From NCBI GenBank assembly GCA_035079385.1, contig JAVHKY010000013.1, positions 8,802,001 to 8,866,000 of the forward strand: a DNA stretch of 64,000 nt, given 5' to 3'. The translations under genes were made by a program, and so were the position numbers. Of the stretch, positions 22,297-35,300 are shown piece after piece. The notes below the pieces were generated by a model. It searched no databases and was not told the DNA's origin. It was given only the letters and a program-made list of their open reading frames with translations. Position 1 is the stretch's first letter. Each line of letters starts with the position of its first letter. The stretch is from Aspidiotus rigidus. Its lineage: Eukaryota > Arthropoda > Insecta > Hemiptera > Diaspididae.

Positions 22297-25200
22297 CGAA
22301 CAAGTGGCAGTTTTTTTAATCTCTTTCGGCGTTAATTTCTGCAGGTGATTCTGCGTTCTCGGTGACTCCGCTGCAACGCGCGAAAGAAAATTAAAAAACT
22401 TTCTTCGTTAATAAGCTTATTTTCGATCCCTATAATTACCAGATCTACCTGCTGGGGTTGGTACGGATGGAGGTGCCGATGACTCAACGGAATCCATTTC
22501 GTAATCGAAAGGTATGCCGTTGTTCTCGGTCGGCTCGAGCGACGCGGGTACATTCGAATTTTTCTTGGTCAACGCGTTTTCGAAGCGACGAATTTTTTCT
22601 TGTTCGATCTCGCGGGCGATCATTAGCTTTAAGGCGTAGGTGAGGTTTTTATTCTTCTTTATTCCAGGGAAATCGACCAATTCATCCACATTTCTGAAAA
22701 CAACCGAGTACAGTTAAATTAGCCGCCGAATTCCCGTCAATTTCGAACGCTACAATAAAAATGCAATGGAAAAATTCACAAACTATACCCAACGAGGTGG
22801 TTTATACAAACGTATCAACTCTCAGGAGGAGCAAAAATCGTACTGGAGCAGAGGTTTTCCGAGTTTCGGAGGCTGCCGATCTCCCCAGATGGATTGAAAG
22901 GAATACATAACGAGTTTATTTATCAAATAATCAAAATGTACGTCGTGCATGACCTTAGTTACGGCCCCCAGTTTTGGAGCCACTGACCTAGAGGGTCTTC
23001 GAAGCATTTATTAACGAATTCTTGGTAGCTAAAGAATTCTTGTTCAGTATATTACGATGATCATAGCTTTTTGTATTATTCTTTTAGAGTCAATACGTTC
23101 GTAAGCCACCTCGTTGAAAGCAGATTTTGTAACAACAATTCATTGTGGGATATCATTCGGAAATTCGTATGGATGTTTTAGCATCATTTTCAAAGATGCC
23201 TCACCTAATTCTCAGGAGAGCTCTCATAATTCTGTAAAATCAATGAGCGTGGCTGTAAACAAAATTAAAGTCTGTGAAATTTTTACCCTCGAAAACTTCC
23301 CTTTTTCCAAAAGCATATCGACATAACAAACTGAAATATTCACCGTATCATTTTTCTTCCTTCGCTCCATCAACTTCTCATAAACCATCCCACAAGAGTA
23401 ACAAGGTAAGGTGCATACATGATATTTCAACTTTGAAAATTTAAAACCACCCACGCGTTTAACAAAATCGAGAACGAAGGTTTGCCTTCTTACTAATCAA
23501 TCAAACACTCGACTCGCTTACCCGAGGAAAACCAGGAGACACAAGACTCCTAAGAACTCAGTATAATGTGAAAAATAATTTTTTTCTTTTTCCCTATAAA
23601 GCTCTCATAATGAGTAAGTAAAGCGTAGGTGTTAAAATGCTTAAATTGATATACACGTACGGATCTAAATTGAATTCGTAACTGCCATCCTGAGCGCGTT
23701 CTTGTACGTAATTCAGATTGTAATCTATCATCGTACTGACAAGCTGACGTAGCGCTTCCTTCTCTGTCGCGCTAAAAAGTTGAATGCTAACCTGAAATCA
23801 AAACCCACGATACAGAATTATCACTATGTAGCCCAGCGTCGATGGTAATGTTTTTGAATTGAATAAATTATTCTGGCAAAAATATTTTGGAAATACGAGC
23901 TCCGACACGGTTACAGCTTTGATGTAAAGAGAGGAAAATTAAATTAGATTCCTCGTTCGCTGTGAGCACCACAATCGATCTAGCTACCCAATGACAGAAC
24001 CAAACAAATTATTTCGGGGTCATTTCGTTTAATGTTTTAGACCGTCTAAAAATTAGAAAGTATAACACATAATTTTGTTATACACTATAAAATTGATTAT
24101 TCTGTTTTTCCAACCAAAAATTCTGTCTAATATTTCCATAATCAGCAGAATACATTCATATAAAAGTTAATTTTTCAGTTTGAAAAGTTGTTTTTGATAA
24201 TACAAAGTCGATAAGGTGGAAGTAAATCAATAACACGAAAAAATAATCATTCGAAATCTTTAGGTAGCACAAGCTAACAGTGTTAACGATTCTAATTTTT
24301 CAAAATAATCATAGACTTCTTCGATGAGGACCCGTACACGATGAAGGCAACTTCGAGTCGACTCAATTAAAGGAGTAATAGAATTATTCGATAACTCTTC
24401 GTGTTTTCTGCAGAGGTTTCATTTCTCGACATGTGCATGTTTAAAAGAATCTGAAGATAAAAATTCGATTCAATTTAACTATCTTTAATTTCAACTAAAA
24501 CTCAAAAATTTTGCTTGCATTATAATGGTGACCTCTGTTCTTCACTTAATAATCTCCTTCCTATAATTGGTGAGAAACGATAAATTAACCCATTAAACGA
24601 TATTAATTATTAATGTTGAAATCCACTCATAGATTGAAACCTAATTTCCGTAATTTAATCAGCACCGAACGAGAAGATGAAAACACAATTTTACCAGATT
24701 ATTCATGATCCGTATGATTGAATAATATGGAATAATAATTCTGATTTGCAAAGTTAAAATATGTACCATTTTTCATCCGAAAAAAAAAAAAAAAAAAAGG
24801 ACTGGTGGGAGAACGCAGGGCAGGATTACAGGTTATAGCTTATTATTATTATTATTATTATTATTATAGATACAGTACTGAACTGTAATTGGTTAACTAC
24901 AACTGTTGGAGGGCACTTTAAATGAATTCTTCAAAAAAATAAATATTTAAAAAGCGGGAGTCGGGCGTTGGTGATCACACAAATATTTCAATTGATTTAT
25001 TTCTTATATATATTTTTTAAAATTATTTACTATACAAAATGCAGAGTGCTCCAGGTGTTTTTACAATTTAGTTCCTCGCACCCAAAGAACCCTGAATTCG
25101 AGATTGTACTTCAGGTTAGAATTTTTACAGAATTTAGATATACATATAATACACATTAGTATTCATCAATTTTTATTTTTTTTTCAATTTCTATTTTGTT

Positions 25201-28200
25201 TCAACTATTCTATATTTTGTTTCCCCTCAAAATTTCTTTGACAATAGCATCAAGTTTTCTGCGACTTTCTTCCTCGAGTAAACAGTTTTCCCAATCTTTT
25301 TCAGTAATACATATTATACTTTCTCGTATTTTTTTGAGTTCTTTGCATTAAGTAAAAGCATGGACAGGGATGTCTTCCAATTCGCCGCATGTTAACTAAT
25401 AATTCGGATTTGAATTTTAAACAAACAATTGAATCTAGTAAAATTCTTTTATTTTCAAGACAGAAAAGAAGATGAAGTTTTACAACAAATAGGTTGGGAT
25501 AAATAGGGGACATGGTATTTTGATAGCATTGAAAATATTATATTTATAATATTGGACTTCAACAAGGAACCTGTTCTATGGGCAGTTTTTCAAAAAATTT
25601 GCCGTGCGACTAAAAATTTAGAAAAATTTGTACTCTCAAGCTATATAATATGATAGGAGAGGGATTCAGAAGGAAATCTTGACTTTCGAGCCATAAAATA
25701 TGATACGGACTCCGAAAAATTTTTACTTTCAGGCCCCGTACACCATGATACAAGGGACTCAGGAAAACTTGAGGATCCTCAAGATTTCAATTAGAATTCT
25801 CGATACTAAAACCAAGTCAACCCATAGAACTCGTTCAACTTCGTTAAGGAAGCTGTAATTTTTTTTGACAGAGTAAACACAAAGAATGGTCGGATTGCTA
25901 TATCGGAATATTATTTTTGATTTTTTTTTTTTTTGTATTTTTTACATTTATATAATGTACACAATTTTTTAAAATTCCTTTTTTTGTATTTTTCTTCTTT
26001 GTTTTACTTTTATTTTATTTTTTTTTAAATATTTATTTTTTTGGTTGGATGTCATAGAAGAAAAAGCAACTTCCAATGCGAAAAAAAATCAACGGAAATA
26101 TTCTCAACTCCAAGTTTTGCTCTTTTTTTCCTCTAATTCTTTTACGATCTTTCCTCTCTGAAGATGGAGCATCTCCCATCCAATCACGACATGGAAACTG
26201 ACCCACTGGTTTTATGGCAGCATCATGGCAACATGAACTGGACAATTTAGACGAGAATCAGACGCCAATCGATTGGACTTCTCCCAGCGACGTTTCTAAA
26301 AGAAAGAAACCAGGGAAAGAGAGTCGAAAGAGGAATATGAGGCGTCGGCGGGAACTACGAGCCATATACAAAGAAAAGGAAAACCAGAAAATTCAGGAGG
26401 AAAAGAAAAGGATGGAGCGAGACGAATTTCTAAGGAGGATCAAAGAAAAATACCAACTCCTGAAGGTAGCCAAAAAAAATCCTTAGATTTTTTTTTTTAT
26501 TTTATTTAGTTTTGCTTGCTTCCTTCTTTCCAATGAGAATTTTATCTTTTTATCTAGATTCATAAGTTTTATTATCTTTTTTTTTTTTATAAAGTTTTAT
26601 ATATAATGGCGTAGAAATAAATTACGATCACGTAACATAAGAAAAATGTTTTATCTCAAAATGCACTACATGTGTTTCGTGCCGACTGTGCGGTACATCA
26701 TCAGGTAAATGACGAAAATTTTTTCCATAAAAAAAATTGTTTTCTTATGTTACGTGATTGTAATTAAAATTCTACGCTATTAATTATGTGTCGTAGCTTT
26801 GAAGAGACCATCCAACTTAAGTTTTATGTAGTTTGTTTTACTATAATGTTTCACTTCGTTCGTCAAACAGTTGAACGAGAAACAGAAATTTCCCTCAGAG
26901 AGCCTAGCCAAAAGGAGACTAAAGGATAATGGTGAACTAAAAAAACAGAAAAAAAAAAAGATTCACTTGACGAAATTTCTGAATTCTATCTGATATTTTG
27001 TAATGATTATTTTATTTTTTTAAGATGCAAATGAGAACTTGAAAATATTTTAGCTATTGTAAAAATTCGTAAACACATGGTGAAAACACTCAATTTAGAA
27101 CGGGAATAATTCCAAAAGCAGGTATCTCTGCTAGAGTAAGAAGATGAAAAAACTTTTCGCAGCTTTGCCTTCATTCAGCGCTCTTTTTTTTTTCGTTCGA
27201 AAAATTAAAAAAAATTAGAACATCCACAGGGAGCTCAATTTAGAAATATTTTCACAGGCACTTTGTAATAGAAAAAAATGGAAACTAAAAAAGTGGAGAT
27301 TAGCTACATAGATTGGATTGAAAGATCTACGCTCGAATCTAGTCCTTTTTATTTGGTCCAATCTAACGAACACATTTCAAAAGACAATCGATTCCGGGTT
27401 AATTCAGGATAGAATTATAAAAGCTACCCAAGAGATGAAATTGATGTTTCGATATGTCTTAGTATGATAAACGCAACGCGATCAAAAATGCTGATCGAGG
27501 TTTTCGAGGAAATTCTGGAGTAGGCCCCTAAAGATAAGAATTTTTCGCGCTAGAAAACAATTTTGCACACGGTTAGCGATCTCTACCATCATTTTGCGAG
27601 AAAAATATTTTCCTGATACCTACAAAAAATTAAATTGGGAACTCGCTACTCAAGCGTTTACTTCGGTTCGATTAGCGAATCGTGAATTTGATTATCCAGT
27701 ATAGGAATATACTATACAAGTGAATTTTGAAATTGTAAGAACACTCTTCATGATCGAATTATAAAATACAGATGACAGCCAAAGACTCAATTTTTATATT
27801 ATTCATTTAATGATTGTTTACCTGTCTGAAAGAGGGGTTTAAGACGCACGTAATTAGTGGTAAAGTATCCAATAATAATTGTTCGTGATGACTATACGCT
27901 CGAACTTTCACTTCCATTCCCTTCAATACTTCTTGAACAATTTGATGATGTTTACTTTGTCGAGTAATTAGCTAAGAATAGTAAAACAATTTAATAACAT
28001 TTCAAAGAAAATCAGGACAAAGTACAAATTTTACTTCCATAATTGAAAACTCCAATAGATAATTCCTTACCTCGTACATCAAAGTGGGGTAATTGAGTTT
28101 TGGTCTTGTGTAGGTAGCGAATAAAAAATTCCAAACGACGAATGAATAAGGCATATACGCCATTACGGTGTATATTTGACTATTGGCGATCACGGTTTTC

Positions 28201-31200
28201 AAATGGTCCATAAAACAAAACCATTCCATACCCATGGTAATCTATATCAAATACCCAAACGTATCAATGATTATAATTAATGAATACGTAGGTACTTCAA
28301 AAGCTAAGGAAGTATACACAGCTACTACATTTCGCATCGAACTATCATTCGAAGGCACGTTGAGATAATTTTCGTAAACGCCTTGCATCAATCGGTCGTA
28401 ATCTCCATTACTTTGGACAGTCCTCAAAGTGGATATCATCCTGCAGCCATAAACAAATTATTAATCCTTCGTAAAATTCTCCAACTGACGATTAATTTTA
28501 CCATCAGAAATCCACCTTTTAGTTTTGAACAGTTGAGCTTCAGTTTTCTTCCTCTGCCCTGGTAAATTCTTCACGTCTGGAGTATTGTTTTCTCTGAAAA
28601 TGCAGATAAAGTGATTATCCAATTCTGCTCGCGACTATGGATTAACAAGTCAAAATCTTTAAACGTACATAGTTCTGGTTTGAACTTGAAAAATTTCCTG
28701 CCACGCGGTAAACAATCCCTTTTGCATATCTTTAACGCCAATGGAGGCACTTCGAATGGTCGATGTAGTGATTTTTTCTTCTTTCAGACAGTGAATGGTA
28801 GAAATACAATTACGAATATCATTATTGGTTTTTTCGCACAATGCGAGCATCGCACCGAAATCAGTTTTAATTTTCTCAATCCTAGCTAAATCCACCAAGC
28901 GTTGAGCTAACCTGAAATTATACTTATAGGTATCTTTTGATTTTTGTATATACATTGCGAGGGCATGATAAATCTTGTACAATACCTTTGCTGCGAAGTT
29001 GGCGGAAAATGCACCACAAAAGCCATTTGACGCAACGATCTTAGAGCAGGAACGTATATATCGTTACAAATACAGATGATTGGCCGCTTGAGAGTATTTT
29101 CTTGCTTGATTTTCTTCTTGCCTTTACTTTTCAGTTCACCTTTTGCAAATTTTATGAGTAAATCTATGGAAGCCTGTTTTCAAACCGTGAAATTAAATTT
29201 TATAGGTATTGAAACTATTAACAGAACCAGTAATTTATTCCTATTTACTGTAGGTGCTCCGTCGATTTCATCTATTATCAAACAATTAGGTTTAGGCGAA
29301 GCTCCGAATACCGCTCGCATTTGAGTAGCGGCTTCTAATTGCTGTTTAAATGCTTCCGGACTCCGATCGTCACTCGCATTCATCTCGACTGCATTATAGC
29401 CTGTAATAAGAAATCGGATTTCTTATGTCATTCTTCCTTTCTCCGACGATTCTCCACGACTCCTTACCAGCGTGTTTGGCAATAACGTGCGCTAGTGTAG
29501 TTTTTCCCAAACCAGGAGGCCCACATAATAGAGCTAACCTTCGTTTAGGACAACCAGCGTCGTCGAGTTCTTCATCCAGTTGCCCGTCTGATCTCCATTT
29601 TGAAAAAATAAAATTATCTAGAATTGACGGAAAGATCAGCAAACTCATGATTCAAATGTAGTGTTTCTTGAGAATTATCTTAATTCTTACTGTTATTAGA
29701 TGAATTCGATGTTTTCTTGACTTTGGTTTCACGACCAAAGACAACCTTATCCCACAATTTTAGCCATTGTAACAATACACGATTTGTACCCTAAAACAAA
29801 TTTGATGAAAAATCTCGAGAAAATAATCCAAAACGAAAAAGGATTCATCACTACCTCGTCACTTAAGAGATGAAGATACGAAGTGGGCTTGTACTTTTCA
29901 ACCCATAATTCACTTTCATTGTTGATTTCTTGTACGCCTGATTGACCGGTATTCGTTTGTTGGACTCTCTCTTTCTCTTGCGCGACGAATTTTTTTTCAA
30001 CCTGTAAACACGAAGATAGTATCATAGAAATAAAGCAAGATCAAGAAATTGAAAAGTTGATTGTGCGATTTTAAAAAGACTTTTCATCCAAAAGAAAATT
30101 TCGTCTGAATATTATCTATATGTGAAACTTTACTTCGTCACTCGTGTTTTACTCGTTCATCACTTAACATAAAACGATCAATTAGAACTCACTATCGAGT
30201 TGGCTTCGAGTAGAATATTCTCGAAAGGTACGGTCAATAATCTGTACGATTTACATTGTTCTGTGACCGAAACATTCTGCAAAAAAGTTACAAAATCAAA
30301 AAAGATTCGATAATCAAAATTTTCGGAGAATAAAGCTCGCATCTCGGTCTCACTTTCTTATTGATAGCGTCTTCGGAGTGTAATTTAGCGTAAAATTTTT
30401 CATCTTTTCCGTTCCTTAGTGTCATAAAAGCGTATTTTGGAACTCGTCGGCAAAGTACGACGTCAGGAACTTGTGGTCTTTGAAAACTGAAACAAAATCA
30501 AAAAGAATTCAATATTCCCTGAAATTTTGTAAACGAATTCGTCATTTTTACGATTGCAATATTCACCTATCGTCGGTAGAAAGTGAAAGATCGTTGGTCC
30601 TATCAATATTAACATTTTGATTCAGTAGCCTTTTTCTACACTCCAGTATTCTGTTCATGGTCACGATATCTTTATCGATAGGTTCGGAATAAAAAGCAGC
30701 TGCACTGTCGATTCTCGAACGTTTGTTACGAGTAGGAAGAGAATCTAAAGAACGGAAATGGTACGATATTTTCAATACTTAGTTGAGGACCTATCCGTAC
30801 AACGAGCGTTCGTTCAACGTCGCATAAGAAATACATTGATGATAACACGGACACACTAGACGGACACTCTTTTTACGGATAAGTCCTCAGTTGTGAAATG
30901 AGTAAGAATTTTTTCACAAACCATCACAACTGAAATCGATATCGTCGATATCACCGAACAGTTCTTCGACGGTTCTTTTATTAGAATGATTTTCTCCAGA
31001 TTCTCCGGTAACTGTTATTCTGAACGAATCGGGAGACGCCCCTTCTATTTCCTGAAAAATGAACAAAATAAAAATATTTGCTTGCCAAATATCGATGGAA
31101 AAAGTTTGAGTAACACGTACAACGAGAGGTAAAGGTGATTGCTTAGAAGTACTTGGTACAGCTAAATTTCTTTCAGGAGTCGTAATTCTTGATGTAGAAG

Positions 31201-31509
31201 GAAACGAAATATCATTGGAAGCGATGGATGGATTCTTATTCGAGTTGGCTGAATTTGATTGAGAACTTGGGATCGTTTTGTCGTTCCTTTCGTCCGGAAA
31301 ATTAAGGGACTTCCGCGTTGAACAATTGTCAGTTCTCATAAAATCTACGAGAATACGAAACAATGATTTCAAAATTTTAAGTTTTGATAAAATATAATAG
31401 AACGTTGGTGATTACCTTGTTCTACATCTCTCATGTATTCCATCTCATCTTCATACATTCTGTCGAATTCTTCTTCCGGATCCAGAAATTCTCTCGGATC
31501 GAAATCCAT
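22297..31509 (-). CDS. Chtf18: Chromosome transmission fidelity protein 18 (CTF18, alternative clamp loader large subunit), 3' end missing
   Basis: CTF18 is the large subunit of the RFC-like complex (with CTF8, DCC1 and RFC2-5) that loads PCNA on the leading strand and supports sister-chromatid cohesion; it acts in the nucleus. Exons (high to low): 31509-31416, 31344-31121, 31051-30922, 30744-30567, 30486-30354, 30276-30193, 30001-29855, 29790-29691, 29587-29468, 29400-29249, 29173-28986, 28911-28669, 28593-28516, 28440-28296, 28241-28071, 27971-27822, 23791-23661, 22693-22449, 22370-22297. All have GT-AG borders and compatible phases, giving 929 codons. Motifs: RFC box WVEKYKPTSYLHLLSDE (about residue 315), Walker A GPPGLGKTT (386-394), Walker B LIIDEID (444-450), sensor 1 ICICND (N491), then the CTF18-specific C-terminal half. 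The last exon ends at a good donor (TCG/GTGAGT), so a further exon is expected; it was not found. Intron 16 is 4.0 kb and carries MITEs. Confidence 0.93.
22694..23660 (-). other. Chtf18 intron 17
   Basis: This is 967 bp of non-coding sequence between a GTACGT donor at 23660 and a TTTTCAG acceptor at 22694-22700. No element was recognised inside. Confidence 0.75.
24840..24868. repeat. (ATT)n microsatellite
   Basis: About nine uninterrupted ATT units. It is preceded by an A-run at 24780-24798. Confidence 0.9.
25562..25872 (+). mobile_element. MITE family A, decayed copy
   Basis: It starts ACAAGGAACCTGTTCTATGGG and ends CGTTAAGGAAGCTGTAATTTTTTTT. It keeps internal units with AAATTT(G/T)...TCGAGCCATA-like cores. 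It is clearly more diverged than the copies at 13093 and 49465. Confidence 0.7.
26214..26486 (+). other. Lys/Arg-rich open frame in Chtf18 intron
   Basis: A 90-codon frame (first codon TTG-like or upstream) contains NQTPIDWTSPSD followed by a strongly basic, probably helical KRNMRRRRELRAIYKEKENQ. It is antisense to Chtf18. It resembles no family I can name. It could be a transposon remnant or chance. Confidence 0.2.
26604..26782. mobile_element. Hairpin MITE (179 bp) with TA flanks
   Basis: TAATGGCGTAGAAATAAATT...ATCACGTAACATAAGAAAA pairs with the far end (TTTTCTTATGTTACGTGATTG...CTACGCTATTA). The flanks are TA. The 90-bp centre contains the hammerhead-like core annotated separately. Confidence 0.75.
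26674..26704 (-). ncRNA. Hammerhead ribozyme-like core (partial)
   Basis: On the minus strand, CTGATGA is followed by a stem-loop (GTACCG/CGGCAC with one mismatch, loop CACAGT) and then GAAAC. This is the order of the conserved hammerhead core: box CUGANGA, stem II, box GAAA. Stem III would be short (CAC/GTG). A complementary stem I and the UH cleavage site were not convincing, so activity is uncertain. Confidence 0.4.
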
Positions 31510-31703
31510 TTTGATCGGTTGACTAAATCCGGATTTTAATTACGATGTTTCAAATGCTGTTACAGAAATTATGATTTGTTCCTCGTAATCCTCATCAACT
31601 CATTGCAAACAAAGTTCAAGCTAAACCTTCGATCGAAAGGCATTTTACATGATACCTAATTTTAATTTAAGATTTAATAATATAGATGGTCGAGCGGCTG
31701 GTT
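31256..31703 (-). repeat. Direct duplication, copy 1 (native 5' end of Chtf18)
   Basis: This segment holds the promoter-proximal region, exon 1, intron 1 and the start of exon 2. It recurs at 41364-41798 in the same orientation with a handful of substitutions and a 14-bp indel near 31672-31686. Confidence 0.9.
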
Positions 31704-32128
31704 TACGATGCCGTCTTTCTAGATAACACAACACCTGACTTGATATGGTTTCGCGCCAATATCTTCCAACAAAAAATGTGTTTCAGCTAGACTAGAAAAC
31801 AGCATCATTCGGATCTACGTCATCGATCGTTGATGAACAGTCCGGTAGGAGTGCTGCTAACATTTATATCAGTCTGGAGAATTGGCACGTTTGAATGGAT
31901 GTCATAGTATCCAATTCCCTATTTTAATATTTCAGGACGATCCAAGCGAAACTATCAGAGTATCAGCTGTGCAGGCTGTCGTTCTTGACTTCGCTCCTTC
32001 CTGTTTTCGGAAGTCGGCATTCTGAAAGAAAAGACGTGGTTGGCAACATTGCTGGTAGAGTGCGGCACCAGACAGACACGATTCTCCGATGAAGGTATTT
32101 CTATGTTCGACTGTTCGTTATCAATCAC

Positions 32129-32136
32129 TTCGCTAC
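32129..32136 (+). repeat. P-element target-site duplication TTCGCTAC, left
   Basis: It is identical to the eight bases after the right end (36838-36845). Eight-base duplications are typical of the P superfamily. Confidence 0.95.
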
Positions 32137-32167
32137 CTTCGACCATATAAACAGTAGACGCGCAGTC
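32137..32167 (+). repeat. P-element left terminal inverted repeat
   Basis: It is 31 bp long and begins CTTCGACC. It is the exact complement of 36807-36837. It includes an ATG read outward (minus strand), opening a short frame into the flank. Confidence 0.95.
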
Positions 32168-32394
32168 ACGATGTATAGTATGGAAGCAAACATTATTCTC
32201 CTGCGTGACGTAAGCGCGGGGCAGAATGTTAAACCCGTTATTCGAATACCGCGTAAAATCACCTTATCAATGAAAGTTTGACGCCGCATTCCCGGTATAA
32301 AGTTGTGTTACAGCGTGCTTAAAAGATCAAGAATTAAGGAAATACCGAAAATAACGTTTCAGTCGTAATAGAATTCAGTTTTTCATATTTTATC

Positions 32395-35300
32395 ATGGTT
32401 AAATCATGTTCTGCCGTAAATTGTACTCAGAGATACGAACATGGGATTACGTTTCATAAGTAAGTCTGAAATTTAAGGTACCTATCAACTGGTTCATTGA
32501 CTGGATTTCTTTGTTATAATTATGTAAGTACAATTACTTCCGAAAATATTTCTAAAACCTCTCAACGTATTTCATACTCATAGATTCCCAAAAGACGATG
32601 TAATGCGAAAGAAATGGTTAGTTGCTATGAAACGAGAAAAATGGAAACCGAGCAAGGAAGATGTATTATGTATGTCACATTTCAAGGATAGTGACTATGA
32701 TATCTCTCCGTGGTCATTGAAGAAAACTTTGAAGAGAGAAGCCATTCCTTCACGTTTCGAATTCCCGGAACATCTACGAAAGCAGCCAAAATCTAGACCT
32801 TCACCGAAGAAAAGAACGAGTTGTGAAGCTGATCTTGATATTGTTACTATAGCTGAGTAAGCAGGAATCTTTAATATTCTTGACTGAAATTGTCTTCTAT
32901 CGCAATTAGTAATGAATTATTCTTGTTTTGTTGGAACGTAAGGGCTACTTTGAATGAAACTATGAATGATGCGCCTGCGCCTTCAATTCGTGAGAAGGAG
33001 CTATCTGAACCTGAGCGTAAAAAACGACGGCATTACATCGGTGATTTCGCAGGTGATTTAGAACAACTCTCGAGTGAAGAACTTGTCCACTTTGTTGAAT
33101 TGGCTAAAGATCTACTACAGAAAAAGAACCAACAAATTAAGCTCCTCAAACAGCGAAGTCGTCGCCAAGACAAGAAAATAAGTTCGTTGAAATCATTGGT
33201 AGAACATTTAACGAACGAAAATTTAACATCACCAGAAGCTGCGACATCAATTATGGTACTTACGAATTTATTTAGAAAGAACTAATATCTTTGATCGCGA
33301 CAGCGTTTCTTCTTTCGTATTCCGGCTGTCCTGAGCGATTGCGAAACTGATCTTCCTTCGCATTTCGGCTGTCCTGAGCGATCTTCAATGGCGACAGAGA
33401 ACCCTTCTTCTTATTCCGGCTGTCCTGAGCGCATAAACTATTTATTTATTTATTTATTTATTTATTTATTGCATGAATTGTGTGTTAAATTAATTTATTT
33501 ATTGCATGAACTATGTACTTATTTATTCCGGCTGTCCTGAACGCGTATAAACTATTTTATTTATTTATTTATTTATTGCATAAATATATTTCATTTATTT
33601 ATTCACCTACTTCTGTCGAAGGTCAGACTATTATCTGATGGTGACGTAAAAAGAATGATGATTCACAAATACTACTATTATTTGGTGATCACTTTCTCAT
33701 CGTACAAGTATTATTTATTTACTGCATGAACTATGTATTTATTTATTCCGGCTGTTCTGAACGCATATAAACTATTTTATTTATTCAGTTATTCATTCAT
33801 TTTTGTCAAAGGTCAGACTATTATCTGATGATGATGTATAAAGAATGATGATTCGCAAATACTACTATGATTTGGTGATCACTTTCTCATCGTACAAGTA
33901 CTAGCCCTTACAAATGGTTAGGGGTTCTTCTTTTTCAACTACTTATTTTCTGTTCTATAGGCTTCGGTTCCTCATTCTCTACATGATTCTTTCCTCAAGA
34001 AACTGAGCGGGAAACGGACACGCGCAAAGCAATATTCTCCAATATTGCGAAGTTTTGCGCTGACACTGGATTTCTATTCGCCAAAGGCATACGATTACGT
34101 TCGTGAAATGTTTAAAAATGCATTACCTAATCGTCGAACTTTGCAAACGTGGTATCAGAGTGTAGACTGTGAACCAGGTTTTAGTAAAGAGGCATTAGAA
34201 ACATTGAAACGAAAAAAAGAAGGTACGTCGCGTTCTATTTTATGTAGTCTTATGATTGACGAAATGAGTATCAAGAAGCACTTGCAATGGGATCGCACGA
34301 AGTATGTTGGGTACACCGATCACGGTTCAGAAAACGAGAATAGTGGAGTGTATGCAAAAGAAGTTCTCGTATTTATGTTGAATTGTGCTAATGGACGCTG
34401 GAAGCTACCAGTAGGATATTTCTTCATTACTTCGATGGATGGTGTTGAGAAAGCCAATCTAGTAAACGCCTGCCTGCAATTTTTACACTTAAGTGGTGTT
34501 CAAATTCTCTCGTTAACTTTTGATGGTGCTTCCTCGAATTTAAGGATGTGCGAAAACTTGGGAGCTTCGTTTACCGAACCAAAAAATTTAAAAACGTGGT
34601 TCCAACATCCTGTTACAGAAGAAAAAATTTACATTTTCTTTGACCCGCCACATGCGCTAAAGTTAATTCGTAACGCTCTCGGAGTTTATAAAGTTATTAT
34701 GAACGCCGATGGTGAAAAAATAAAATGGTCCCATTTTGAAAATGTCGTGAATGTTCACACCTTGGAGAAACTACATCCCGGCTGCAAAGTTACCAAGAGA
34801 CATCTAGGTTGGCGTCGTGAAAGAATGAGAGTGAAACTTGCTGCGCAAACTTTCAGCGACAGCAGTGCAAGAGCCATGCAGTATTTACGTGAGAAACCAC
34901 CTACGGAACTACCACCAAATTTTGATATTGATGACAGTCGTGCAACTGAGGAATTTTTCCGTACCTTTAATAATATATTTGATGTTATGAATTCAAGAAG
35001 CAGGTATGGGAAACATTATAAAAAAGGTCTACAGCCTGAAAATGAAGAATTTATTTTTTCAGAATTAATTCGTGTGAGGAATTATATACTAGGATTGAAA
35101 AATGCAAAGGGAAGGTTGATGGTTCATACTGCTCGTAAAACCGGATTTATTGGATTTCTAATATGTATAGAATCTTTAATTCTAATGTATGTCGAGCATG
35201 TTTTAGAGAAAAAGACCCTGGACTACATTTTAATGTATAAATTCTGTCAGGACCATTTAGAGGTCTTCTTTTGCGCAATAAGATCGCGAGGTGGTCATAA

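Larger units (their letters stand above)
23792..27821 (-). other. Chtf18 intron 16 (4.0 kb)
   Basis: The intron lies between the donor GTAAAC (27821) and the acceptor TTTCAG (23792-23797). It holds an A18 run at 24780, an (ATT)n run at about 24840-24868, a decayed family A MITE, a lysine/arginine-rich plus-strand frame at 26214-26486 and a hairpin MITE with a hammerhead-like core. The other Chtf18 introns are mostly under 200 bp. Confidence 0.8.

Noticed and set aside
31955..32146. Minus-strand frame starting inside the P-element left end
   Set aside because: The ATG is supplied by the terminal repeat by chance, and the frame has no motif or splice partner.
33310..33560. CRISPR-like spaced repeats
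   Set aside because: Repeat spacing is irregular, spacers are TTTA low-complexity, and the context is a transposon intron in a eukaryotic genome.
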